Positions 1-6,665 of a stretch of 10,675 nt of DNA are shown here, in pieces. The position numbers and the translations under genes were made by a program. The stretch comes from Propionibacteriaceae bacterium (GTDB lineage: Bacteria; Actinomycetota; Actinomycetes; Propionibacteriales; Propionibacteriaceae). Positions within the stretch are counted from its first letter, which is position 1. The number at the start of each line of letters is the position of its first letter. The notes beneath the pieces are model-generated. The model was not told where the DNA came from, made no database searches, and was given only the letters and a program-made list of their open reading frames with translations. The DNA is taken from the NCBI GenBank assembly GCA_031268065.1, contig JAIRXX010000137.1, positions 1-10,675 of the forward strand. The letters are read 5' to 3'.

Positions 1-1171
1 TCAGCGAATCCCCAGCCTGCAGCAGCCATTCGGCACGGCCTGCCATCGCTTCGGTGACCGCGTGCAGCAGCGTCGGCCAACCGTCTATCCCGTAATAGAG
101 GAAGGAGCCGATACCCAGCGCGGCCAGCGTCTGGGTCAGCTTCCGCGAGCCGACTTTCACCGGTTTCTTGTCCAGCTTGTCCAGCCAAGTGCCGAGCTTG
201 CCAATCACCGCTTTTGTCGAGGTTCCCAGCGAGCAACGCAAATCGGCGCACCACTCGGCGAAGTGCTCCAAGGCGGTGTCGAAACCTTGGGCTTGGATTA
301 TCTCGCCGGAGTCGGAGATGCTGACAGCCGCGTCCAGCACCAGGCTGCGGATGTTTTTGCCGAAAAGCTCAGCGTAGCCAGCTCCGATGGCGGTGCCGTA
401 GGAATAGCCCAGATAAGACAACTTTTTGTCACCGACGAGTTGGCGCAGCAGATCGAGGTCTTTCACGGTGTCCTCGGTGGAGATGTGTTCAAGCAGCACC
501 CCGGATTTCTCCCAGCAGGACTTGCCGAAGTCGCGGTAGGCGTCGATCAATTTCTGCCGCTCAGCCGGGGTGTCCGGAGAGCCGTCCAGCGCGTTTAGCT
601 TGTCGGCCTGCTTGGACCCATAGCATTTGACCGGCGTGGAGCCGCCGACTCCGCGCGGATCCCAGCCGACGATATCGAAGCGTTCCAGCCCTTTGCGGTT
701 GAACGCGGTGACATATTCGACGCCCGACGCGCCCGGACCACCCGGATTGACGAAGAGGGTGCCGATTCTGGGCGATTTGCTGGCCTTTATCCGTTTGAGG
801 GAGAGGGTCAACGCCTGTGCGCCGGGATTGTCATAGTCCAACGGCGCCAGCACCGTGGCGCATTCGCCGCGCGTGCATTTCTTCCAGTTGGGCTTCTGCC
901 GCAGATATCCGCTCAATCCCGTCCCGCTCGGGGCGGCGGCAAAGCCGGAGGGCACGGCATCGCTGGGCGGATAGCTGGGACGATCTGTGCCCGGTGTGGC
1001 GGTGGGAGATGGCGGCACCGTTTGGCTGGGATGCGGAACGCTCGGAGCGGGCGTCGTTTGGGAGGCGCTGGGCGCGGTTTCGCCGGGGCCAATCCAAGGC
1101 AGGCAGGCACTGAGGGCAGTCGCCAAGACGACAGCCAAGCAGCAGAAGTATTTGCTACTGCGCAATTTCAC
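1..1171 (-). CDS. Secreted lipoprotein alpha/beta hydrolase, tripeptidyl-aminopeptidase (SlpD/SlpE/TAP) type; C-terminus cut by window edge
   Basis: Probable exported peptidase of the S33 alpha/beta-hydrolase family, which releases short N-terminal peptides outside the membrane. The 390 visible residues begin with a basic n-region and hydrophobic core ending in the lipobox LSAC, so Cys23 should be lipidated. A Pro/Ser/Thr-rich linker follows (about 30-85). The catalytic domain shows the oxyanion-hole motif NPGGPGASG (142-150), GWDPRGVGGS (169-178) and the nucleophile elbow GYSYGT with Ser257. The catalytic Asp and His and the TAP-like C-terminal region are expected beyond the left edge; relatives are about 500 residues long. 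The start is a GTG lying inside the 3' end of the DoxX gene (17-base overlap). It is chosen because it places the signal peptide exactly at the N-terminus, although no strong Shine-Dalgarno precedes it; translation is probably coupled. Exact substrate is unknown. Confidence 0.9.
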   Translation of the reverse strand, partial: MKLRSSKYFCCLAVVLATALSACLPWIGPGETAPSASQTTPAPSVPHPSQTVPPSPTATPGTDRPSYPPSDAVPSGFAAAPSGTGLSGYLRQKPNWKKCTRGECATVLAPLDYDNPGAQALTLSLKRIKASKSPRIGTLFVNPGGPGASGVEYVTAFNRKGLERFDIVGWDPRGVGGSTPVKCYGSKQADKLNALDGSPDTPAERQKLIDAYRDFGKSCWEKSGVLLEHISTEDTVKDLDLLRQLVGDKKLSYLGYSYGTAIGAGYAELFGKNIRSLVLDAAVSISDSGEIIQAQGFDTALEHFAEWCADLRCSLGTSTKAVIGKLGTWLDKLDKKPVKVGSRKLTQTLAALGIGSFLYYGIDGWPTLLHAVTEAMAGRAEWLLQAGDSL

Positions 1172-1946
1172 GGGCCATTTTCGCTTTGGTGCGGCGGGAG
1201 CGGAAACTGTAATCCAGGCTCCAGCCGCCAGCGCCGACGAGCAGGATGGCGATGCCCACCGTGGCCAGCAGCAATTCAAGCTCACCGAGGAAGCCAGGCC
1301 AATTCTGGGCCTGGAAGACGGAATACGGCCCCCATTCCACCAAGGCCAGGGCGCAGCCGGTGAGGGCGGCCAAACCGAATCCGGCCACTCTGGTCAGCAG
1401 GCCGACAATGAGTGCGAAGGCGATCAAAAGCATCGCCACTCCGGCGACGATGACTGCCAATCCGCGCCACTCGGTGGTGATGACGGTGTTTTCCAGCATG
1501 GCGGTGGACTTTTCCGTAGAACCGAGCCATTGCACCGCCCGGATGCCGAGTATCCCAGCCACGACGATGCGCAGCAGGAACAGGCCCAGCGAGGGCAGGA
1601 ATTTGTCGGTCGTGCGCTTGGCGGGCGCCGGGGCGCTGGCCGGTTCCGCTATAACGGCGGTGGCTGGGGCCGGGCTGGCGGCCAGGGCTTGCAGGCGGGC
1701 TTCCTTGCGCGCCGACCGCTCGGCTTGCAGACGTGCCTCTTCGGTGGAGAGCGGCGTCGGAGGAGCGGGAGAGTCGCGGAAGATGTCGTCCATAGGGGCG
1801 TCTGGCGCGGGCAGCGCCATCGTGTTGTCGGGATCCTCCGGGATTTTCCACTGTTCTTCGAGGCCGGTGGGCTGGGGGCCTTGGGCTTTCTCGTCTTCGG
1901 GCAGCGTCCAATCCTCGGGCGTTTGCTGAGACTCTTGCTCGCTCAT
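1155..1946 (-). CDS. DoxX-family integral membrane protein with long acidic cytoplasmic N-terminus
   Basis: A 263-residue protein. Residues 1-115 are hydrophilic: the first 60 are rich in Asp, Glu and Pro, followed by a charged, probably helical stretch (EEARLQAERSARKEARLQAL, about 69-88) and an Ala/Pro linker. Four hydrophobic segments follow, at about 117-141, 163-183, 187-206 and 220-241, ending in a basic tail (SFRSRRTKAK). The four-helix layout and the first segment (FLPSLGLFLLRIVVAGILGIRAVQWL) fit the DoxX/DoxD family. Members are membrane proteins sometimes linked to redox or thiol stress, but no biochemical role can be assigned here. The start is the ATG preceded by GGAAGG with 8-base spacing; a longer in-frame reading 16 codons upstream lacks this. 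It overlaps the downstream hydrolase gene by 17 bases, so the two are probably co-transcribed. Confidence 0.8.
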   Translation of the reverse strand: MSEQESQQTPEDWTLPEDEKAQGPQPTGLEEQWKIPEDPDNTMALPAPDAPMDDIFRDSPAPPTPLSTEEARLQAERSARKEARLQALAASPAPATAVIAEPASAPAPAKRTTDKFLPSLGLFLLRIVVAGILGIRAVQWLGSTEKSTAMLENTVITTEWRGLAVIVAGVAMLLIAFALIVGLLTRVAGFGLAALTGCALALVEWGPYSVFQAQNWPGFLGELELLLATVGIAILLVGAGGWSLDYSFRSRRTKAKMAREIAQ

Positions 1947-1954
1947 CGGACAGT

Positions 1955-1960
1955 CCTTCC
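1955..1960 (-). promoter_or_regulatory. Ribosome binding site deciding the DoxX start
   Basis: On the minus strand the motif GGAAGG lies 8 bases upstream of the ATG at 1946. It supports this start over the in-frame ATG at 1994. Confidence 0.65.
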
Positions 1961-2004
1961 CACACAGAGACTTATTCAGCTTCCATGCTGTCATTGCTGA
2001 GGGG

Positions 2005-2035
2005 CAGATTGACTCAGCGACACGGCATCAATCTG
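2005..2035. repeat. Perfect 8-bp inverted repeat, possible operator or RNA hairpin
   Basis: The arms CAGATTGA and TCAATCTG are exact reverse complements separated by 15 bases. The repeat lies about 60-90 bases upstream of the DoxX start. It could be a dimeric repressor site or a 5'-UTR hairpin. The arms are more A+T-rich than the surroundings, as expected for a binding site, but no regulator can be named. Confidence 0.4.
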
Positions 2036-2083
2036 GGATATCGGTGCTGGCTGGGCCATCCAGCTGCGCGGGCCTGCCGGGCG

Positions 2084-3247
2084 TCACTGCTCGGACAGCG
2101 CGATCAGCAGCGATTCCATCGCCAGCAGCGCGGTGACATTCGCCATCAACTCCCGGCGGCAGGCCAGGATGGCGTCAAGCTTGCGCAGGGTGGCCGCTGG
2201 GGTGGAGCTGGCAGCCAAATGTTGGATGTCGGAGTTGAATTCGAGGTTGATCAGGGCTTTCCCCGAATCGGTCTGCCGCATCAGCACGTCGCGGTAATAC
2301 GAGGTCAGCTCGGTGAGCACGCGATCCAGGCAGTCGCGCTGCAGCCGGGTGGAGCGTTTCTTCTGCTGCTCCTCCAATTCCGCCAGCGCCGCCGCCGCAT
2401 GCCGGGGCCTGGTCCTGGACCCGGAGATGCCCAGCGTCTCTTGCAGCCGCGCCCACTCGGCGGCGTCCAATTCGGCGGTGATGGCCGCCGCTTCGGCGGT
2501 GGCGGCCTGGACGAGGGCCTGAGCCGAATCCAGACATGCGCCCAGCGAATGGAGCTTCGCCGGGATGGACAGCATCTCCACCCGGCGCTCCCTGGCTTCG
2601 CTGCTGGACGCCAGCGACCTGGCCCGGCCAATGTGGCCTTGGGCGACGCGGGCGGCGAATTCGGCTGTCGGTGGATCGATCCCGTCCCGGCGCCGCAGCA
2701 ATTCGCTGATCGCCTGCTCGCTGGGAGTCACCAATTCGGCCATCCGGCAGCGGGAACGGATGGTGACCACCACATCTTCCGAGGTGGGGGCGCAGAGCAT
2801 CCAAACTGTGCGGGGAGCTGGCTCTTCCAGACTTTTCAACAGCGCGTCCGCCCCGCGCTCGGTCACCCGGTCGGCGTCTTCGATCACCAGGATTTGGTAT
2901 GGCCCGGTGGCTGGGGCCAGCGCCGCGCTGCGGACCAATTGCCGCACTTCGTCCACCCCGATGGACAGCTTCTCGGTGCGGACCAGCGTCACATCGGGAT
3001 GGGTGCCGCCGCGCACGCTGAGGCAGGTTTGGCATTCGCCGCAGCCCCCGCGCGGGCATTGCAGCGCGGCGGCGAAAGCTTTGGCGGCGTTGGAGCGCCC
3101 CGAGCCGGGCGGGCCGACGAACAGCCAGGCGTGCGTCATCGCGTGCGGCTCCTGGGAAACGGCGCGGCGCAGCACGGACACAAGTTTGCCTTGGCCGACT
3201 AGATCGGCCCACACCCCAAGGCCCGCTTCCGGGACAGCTATGCTCAC
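2084..3247 (-). CDS. holB: DNA polymerase III, delta-prime subunit
   Basis: Clamp-loader subunit that works with DnaX and delta to load the beta sliding clamp at the replication fork. The AAA+ domain shows the region GPPGSGRS (45-52), a P-loop-like sequence with Arg in place of the invariant Walker A Lys, as I recall for actinobacterial delta-prime proteins, which are not thought to hydrolyse ATP. A zinc-module cysteine set follows (Cys64, Cys69, Cys72, Cys75), then the Walker B-like LVIEDADRV (120-128), ADALLKSLEEP and the SRC motif (165-167). The rest, to residue 387, is the helical lid and C-terminal collar. The start is a GTG; the first 20 residues (ending GVWADLVGQ) match the usual N-terminus of the family. 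No clear Shine-Dalgarno is visible. It lies about 60 bases after tmk in the same direction, as in many actinomycetes. Confidence 0.93.
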   Translation of the reverse strand: MSIAVPEAGLGVWADLVGQGKLVSVLRRAVSQEPHAMTHAWLFVGPPGSGRSNAAKAFAAALQCPRGGCGECQTCLSVRGGTHPDVTLVRTEKLSIGVDEVRQLVRSAALAPATGPYQILVIEDADRVTERGADALLKSLEEPAPRTVWMLCAPTSEDVVVTIRSRCRMAELVTPSEQAISELLRRRDGIDPPTAEFAARVAQGHIGRARSLASSSEARERRVEMLSIPAKLHSLGACLDSAQALVQAATAEAAAITAELDAAEWARLQETLGISGSRTRPRHAAAALAELEEQQKKRSTRLQRDCLDRVLTELTSYYRDVLMRQTDSGKALINLEFNSDIQHLAASSTPAATLRKLDAILACRRELMANVTALLAMESLLIALSEQ

Positions 3248-3307
3248 AGGGTCAAGTCTGTCACGAGCTGGGGACAGGTCGTGGACCGACCAAGACAGTT
3301 TGGCGAA

Positions 3308-3922
3308 TCAACCAGCCAATAGGGCGCTGACCCGCTGCTGGATGGCGGCGGCCAACTCCGCGACAGGCTGCCTGGCTGGCAGGACGAGATAGCGTTTGGG
3401 GTCGCGGGCGGCCAGCGCGAGGAAATGCCGGCGCACCCGGAGGTGGAAATCCGCGCCGGCGGCTTCGAGCCGGTCTTTGTCGGGGATTCCCGCCATCGCC
3501 GCTTCCGGGTCCAGATCGAGCAACACGGTCAACTCGGGCGCCAGTGCGCCGGTGGCCCAATTGGCGATGGCCTCCACCTCGGCGAGATCGAGCACCCGGC
3601 CCGCACCCTGGTAGGCGAGCATCGAATCGACGTAGCGGTCGCAGACCACCACCGCGCCGCGTTCCAGCGCCGGGCGCACTGCGTCAGCGATGTGGCTGGC
3701 TTTGTCGGCGGCGTACAGCAGCGCCTCGGAACGCGGGGAGATGTCTCCGGTCTGGTTGCCCAGCAAGATCGAGCGGATCGCGGCGCCCAGCGGAGTGGCC
3801 CCCGGCTCGAAGGTGAGCAGCACTTCCCGGCCTTGGGCGCGCAACCAGTCCGCAAGCAGCGCGGCTTGGGTGGATTTGCCCACGCCGTCCCCGCCCTCGA
3901 AGACGATGAACGCCCCGGCCAC
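3308..3922 (-). CDS. tmk: Thymidylate kinase
   Basis: Cytosolic enzyme that phosphorylates dTMP to dTDP with ATP, feeding dTTP synthesis. The 204-residue length is normal. The P-loop is FEGGDGVGKST (8-18, with Lys16). The substrate motif is FEPGATPLG (38-46), where Phe replaces the Arg of the common REPGGT form, a variant I recall from other actinomycetes. DRYVDSMLAYQG (95-106) carries the characteristic DRY motif and the AYQG of the dTMP site. LLDLDPEAAM (134-143) and PDKDRLE (147-153) form the LID region. The start is a GTG 8 bases after the topA stop with only a weak GGCGG upstream, suggesting translational coupling to topA. Placement between topA and holB supports the assignment. Confidence 0.96.
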   Translation of the reverse strand: MAGAFIVFEGGDGVGKSTQAALLADWLRAQGREVLLTFEPGATPLGAAIRSILLGNQTGDISPRSEALLYAADKASHIADAVRPALERGAVVVCDRYVDSMLAYQGAGRVLDLAEVEAIANWATGALAPELTVLLDLDPEAAMAGIPDKDRLEAAGADFHLRVRRHFLALAARDPKRYLVLPARQPVAELAAAIQQRVSALLAG

Positions 3923-3930
3923 AGCCGCCG

Positions 3931-6570
3931 CTACTTCTTCTTGGCCCGCGAGCCAGCGCTGGCCCGCCGTTTCGGCGCCGCCCTGGGGGGTTGGGCGCGT
4001 TTGTCGGCCAGCAACTCGGCGGCCCGCTCCAGCGTCAGTTCCGCCACCGAGTCGGTGCGCCGCAGGGTGGCGTTGGTCTGCCCGTCGGTGACGTACGGCC
4101 CGAAGCGCCCATCCTTGACCACCACCGGATTTCCAGTCGCTGGATCGCTGCCCAACTCGCGCAGGGGACCGGCGGCAGCGCTGCGCCCGCGCACTTTCGG
4201 CTGGGCGTAGATGGCTTGGGCCTGCTCCAAGGTGATGCTGAAAATTTGTTCCTCGGTCTCCAGCGAGCGCGAATCGCTCCCCTTTTTCAGGTACGGCCCG
4301 TAGCGGCCATTCTGGGCGGTTATCTCCTCGCCGTCGGCGTCCTTCCCCAACACTCTGGGCAGGCTGAGCAGCGCGGTGGCCTGGTCCAGGGTGACCGATT
4401 CGACCGACATGGATTTGAACAGCGATGCGGTCTTGGGCTTGGCTGATTTGGGGGCGTCCTCGGGAAGCACCTGGATCACATATGGCCCGTAGCGCCCGTC
4501 CTTGGCCACTATCGCATAGCCGGTCTTCGGGTCGGTCCCCACCGGGCGCTCCGGATCGGCGGGGCGGTCCAGCAGTTCCCGCGCGTATTGCCCGGTCAGC
4601 TCGTCGGGCGGCAGCTCGGGGTCCACGCTGGCGCGGTGCCCCTCGCTGTCCTCGACGTTGGTGCCGTAGCGCCCCACGCGCAGGTCGATGCCGTCCGCGA
4701 TGGGGAAGGTGGAAAGTTTCCGGGCGTCGATGTCGCCCAGATCGCTGACTAGGGCCTGCAACCCGCCGTCCTCGAAGTAGAAATCGGTGAGCACGGCCAG
4801 CCGGGCGGCGTTGCCATTGGCAACCTCGTCCAAGTCCTCTTCCATCTGGGCGGTGAATTTGTAATCGACCAATTTGGAGAAGTGCTCTTCCAGCAGCCGG
4901 GTGACCGCGAAAGCCAGCCAGGTCGGGACCAGCGCCTGCCCCTTCTTGAATACGTAGTCGCGGGCGGTGATGGTGCGGATGATCGCGGCGTAGGTGGAGG
5001 GGCGGCCGATTTCCAATTCCTCCAGTTTGGCCACCAACGACGGCTCGGTGTAGCGCGATGGCGGCCTGGTCTGGTGCGCGGAGGGGGTGAAAGACTCCCC
5101 GGTGAGCCGCTGGCCGTCCACCAAAACGGGCAGCCGGGCCTGTTCGTCGTCTGTTGACTGGTCGTCATCGACAGATTCGACGTAGGCGGCGAGGAACCCG
5201 GCGAAAGTGATCGTGCGCCCGCTGGCGGCCAAGGTCGCCCGACCGGCGTCGATGCTCTTTTCGCCCAACTCCAGGCTGAGGCGCTGCGGCAGGGTGGCCC
5301 CGATCTTGACCGAAATGGTCTGCCCCTCGGCGTCCTTCATCTGGGAGGCCAGCGTGCGTTTCCAAACCAACTCGTACAGCCGGTATTGGTCGCCGCTGAG
5401 TCCGGTCTGATTCGGCGCCTGGAAGTCGCCAGCGGGGCGGATAGCCTCGTGCGCCTCCTGCGCGTTCTTGACTTTCGAGGTGTAGGCGCGGGGGCGTTCG
5501 GGGAGGTATTGGCCGCCGAACAGCTCTTTCACCTTCTTGCGGGCCAGGGTGGTCGCGGTGTTGGAAAGCGTCACCGAATCGGTGCGCATATAGGTGATGA
5601 AGCCGCGTTCGTACAACTCTTGGGCCACCGACATCGTGCGCTGCGCGGTGAAACCGAGCTTTCGCCCAGCCTCTTGCTGCAAAGTGGTGGTTCGGAACGG
5701 GGCGTAGGGACGCCGTGAATAGGCCTTGGATTCCACCGAGGTCACGGCAAAGCTGGCGTCGCCCAGCGCCTCGGCAAGTTTCCGCGCGGCAGCCAAATCC
5801 AATTGGAGCAGTTCGGGCTTGAGCAACTTTCCGGTGGAGTCGAAATCGCGGCCAGTGGCGATACGGTTGGTGCTCACCGCGATGACTTTTGCGGTGAACG
5901 TGGGTGGCTCGGCATTCTCCCCCGCGCCGAGAACGGCTTCGACATCGGCGTAGTCGGCTGGCTGGAATGCGATTCGTTCCCGCTCCCGGTCAACCAAGAG
6001 CCGGGTGGCCACTGACTGCACGCGGCCCGCCGACAGCTTCGGCATGACCTTCTTCCACAACACCGGGGAGACTTCGTAGCCGTAAAGCCGGTCCAGGATG
6101 CGCCTGGTCTCCTGGGCATCCACCAGGTCGGTGTCCAGCTCGCGGGTCTTCTCCACCGCATCCCGGATGGCTTCTTCGGTGATTTCGTGGAAGACCATCC
6201 GCTTCACCGGAATTTTCGGCTTGAGTTCGTCCAGCAAGTGCCAGGCGATGGCCTCGCCCTCGCGGTCCTCGTCAGTGGCCAGGAAGAGTTCGTCGGCCTC
6301 GGAGAGCTTGGCTTTGAGGTCGCGCAACGTCGCCCGCTTCTCAGCGGGCACCACATAGACCGGCATGAACCCGGCGTCAACGTTCACCCCGGTGCGCGCC
6401 CATTTCTCGCCCTTGTACTTGGCCGGCACCTCGGCGGCGGCGGTGGGGAGGTCGCGGATATGCCCGCGAGATGATTCGACGACGTAGCCTGGCCCCAAAA
6501 TTTTACCCAAGCTGACCGCCTTGGTAGGCGACTCCACTATTACCAGCCGATGCGGTCCCGCTTTAGCCAC
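3931..6570 (-). CDS. topA: DNA topoisomerase I (type IA), actinobacterial form
   Basis: Relaxes negatively supercoiled DNA by transient single-strand cleavage through a 5'-phosphotyrosine. The 879-residue protein opens with the Toprim domain: VIVESPTK (Glu13) and TDEDREGEAI (Asp100, Asp102, Glu104). The catalytic tyrosine is Tyr327 in GFITYMRTDS. KLSAGRVQSVATRLLVDRE (178-196) and the IGRPSTYAAI block (521-530) are typical family motifs. The C-terminal part has no zinc fingers. Instead it has repeats built on R(Y/F)GPY at 693-697, 756-760 and 822-826, plus a more degenerate GRYGTNV at about 633-639, as in mycobacterial TopA. It ends in a Lys/Arg-rich tail (about 857-879) that probably binds DNA. 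The start is a GTG preceded by AGGAAG with short 4-base spacing. It heads the topA-tmk-holB run. Confidence 0.97.
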   Translation of the reverse strand: MAKAGPHRLVIVESPTKAVSLGKILGPGYVVESSRGHIRDLPTAAAEVPAKYKGEKWARTGVNVDAGFMPVYVVPAEKRATLRDLKAKLSEADELFLATDEDREGEAIAWHLLDELKPKIPVKRMVFHEITEEAIRDAVEKTRELDTDLVDAQETRRILDRLYGYEVSPVLWKKVMPKLSAGRVQSVATRLLVDRERERIAFQPADYADVEAVLGAGENAEPPTFTAKVIAVSTNRIATGRDFDSTGKLLKPELLQLDLAAARKLAEALGDASFAVTSVESKAYSRRPYAPFRTTTLQQEAGRKLGFTAQRTMSVAQELYERGFITYMRTDSVTLSNTATTLARKKVKELFGGQYLPERPRAYTSKVKNAQEAHEAIRPAGDFQAPNQTGLSGDQYRLYELVWKRTLASQMKDAEGQTISVKIGATLPQRLSLELGEKSIDAGRATLAASGRTITFAGFLAAYVESVDDDQSTDDEQARLPVLVDGQRLTGESFTPSAHQTRPPSRYTEPSLVAKLEELEIGRPSTYAAIIRTITARDYVFKKGQALVPTWLAFAVTRLLEEHFSKLVDYKFTAQMEEDLDEVANGNAARLAVLTDFYFEDGGLQALVSDLGDIDARKLSTFPIADGIDLRVGRYGTNVEDSEGHRASVDPELPPDELTGQYARELLDRPADPERPVGTDPKTGYAIVAKDGRYGPYVIQVLPEDAPKSAKPKTASLFKSMSVESVTLDQATALLSLPRVLGKDADGEEITAQNGRYGPYLKKGSDSRSLETEEQIFSITLEQAQAIYAQPKVRGRSAAAGPLRELGSDPATGNPVVVKDGRFGPYVTDGQTNATLRRTDSVAELTLERAAELLADKRAQPPRAAPKRRASAGSRAKKK

Positions 6571-6606
6571 TGCACTTCCTAGCCCAGAATGAGATCTGAC
6601 TACCCG

Positions 6607-6634
6607 ATGTTAGCCATATTTCTGGAAAAGTCAC
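6607..6634 (-). promoter_or_regulatory. Candidate topA promoter
   Basis: On the minus strand a -35-like GTGACT and a -10-like TAACAT are separated by 16 bases inside an A+T-rich patch of the gap upstream of topA. The -10 would lie about 37 bases before the GTG start. Each hexamer matches four of six sigma-70 consensus positions, so this is only a reasonable guess. Confidence 0.35.
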
Positions 6635-6665
6635 CTTTTGGCCGCGCGGATCAGGGCAGTCGGCC

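Larger units (their letters stand above)
1947..2083. other. Intergenic region between holB and the DoxX gene, with an inverted repeat
   Basis: This 137-base gap is large enough to hold a promoter for the DoxX/hydrolase pair. It contains a perfect 8-bp inverted repeat (listed separately) and a small GCTGG/CCAGC stem nearer holB. No T-run follows either stem on the minus strand, so neither looks like an intrinsic terminator. No convincing -35/-10 pair was found and no tRNA cloverleaf could be drawn. Confidence 0.5.

Noticed and set aside
45..52. Absence of the catalytic Asp and His of the S33 hydrolase taken as gene decay
   Set aside because: The frame is open to the window edge, and the missing residues are expected in the part of the gene that lies outside.
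987..2000. Long plus-strand open frame (337 codons) antisense to the DoxX and hydrolase genes
   Set aside because: Its Gly/Arg/Gln-rich translation has no recognisable motif and it lies opposite two well-supported genes. G+C-rich codon bias explains the open frame.
2133..2200. Possible frameshift or truncation at the holB 3' end
   Set aside because: The frame runs uninterrupted to a normal length of 387 residues. The C-terminal collar is simply poorly conserved in this family.
1985..3202. Long plus-strand open frame (405 codons) antisense to holB
   Set aside because: The opposite strand encodes a clear clamp-loader subunit with a zinc-module cysteine set and P-loop region. The plus-strand translation is low-complexity with no family motif.
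6640..6665. GGCCG/CGGCC inverted repeat just after the protease stop, considered as a terminator
   Set aside because: The stem is only 5 bp with a 16-base loop, and on the minus strand it is followed by AAAAGG with no T-run.
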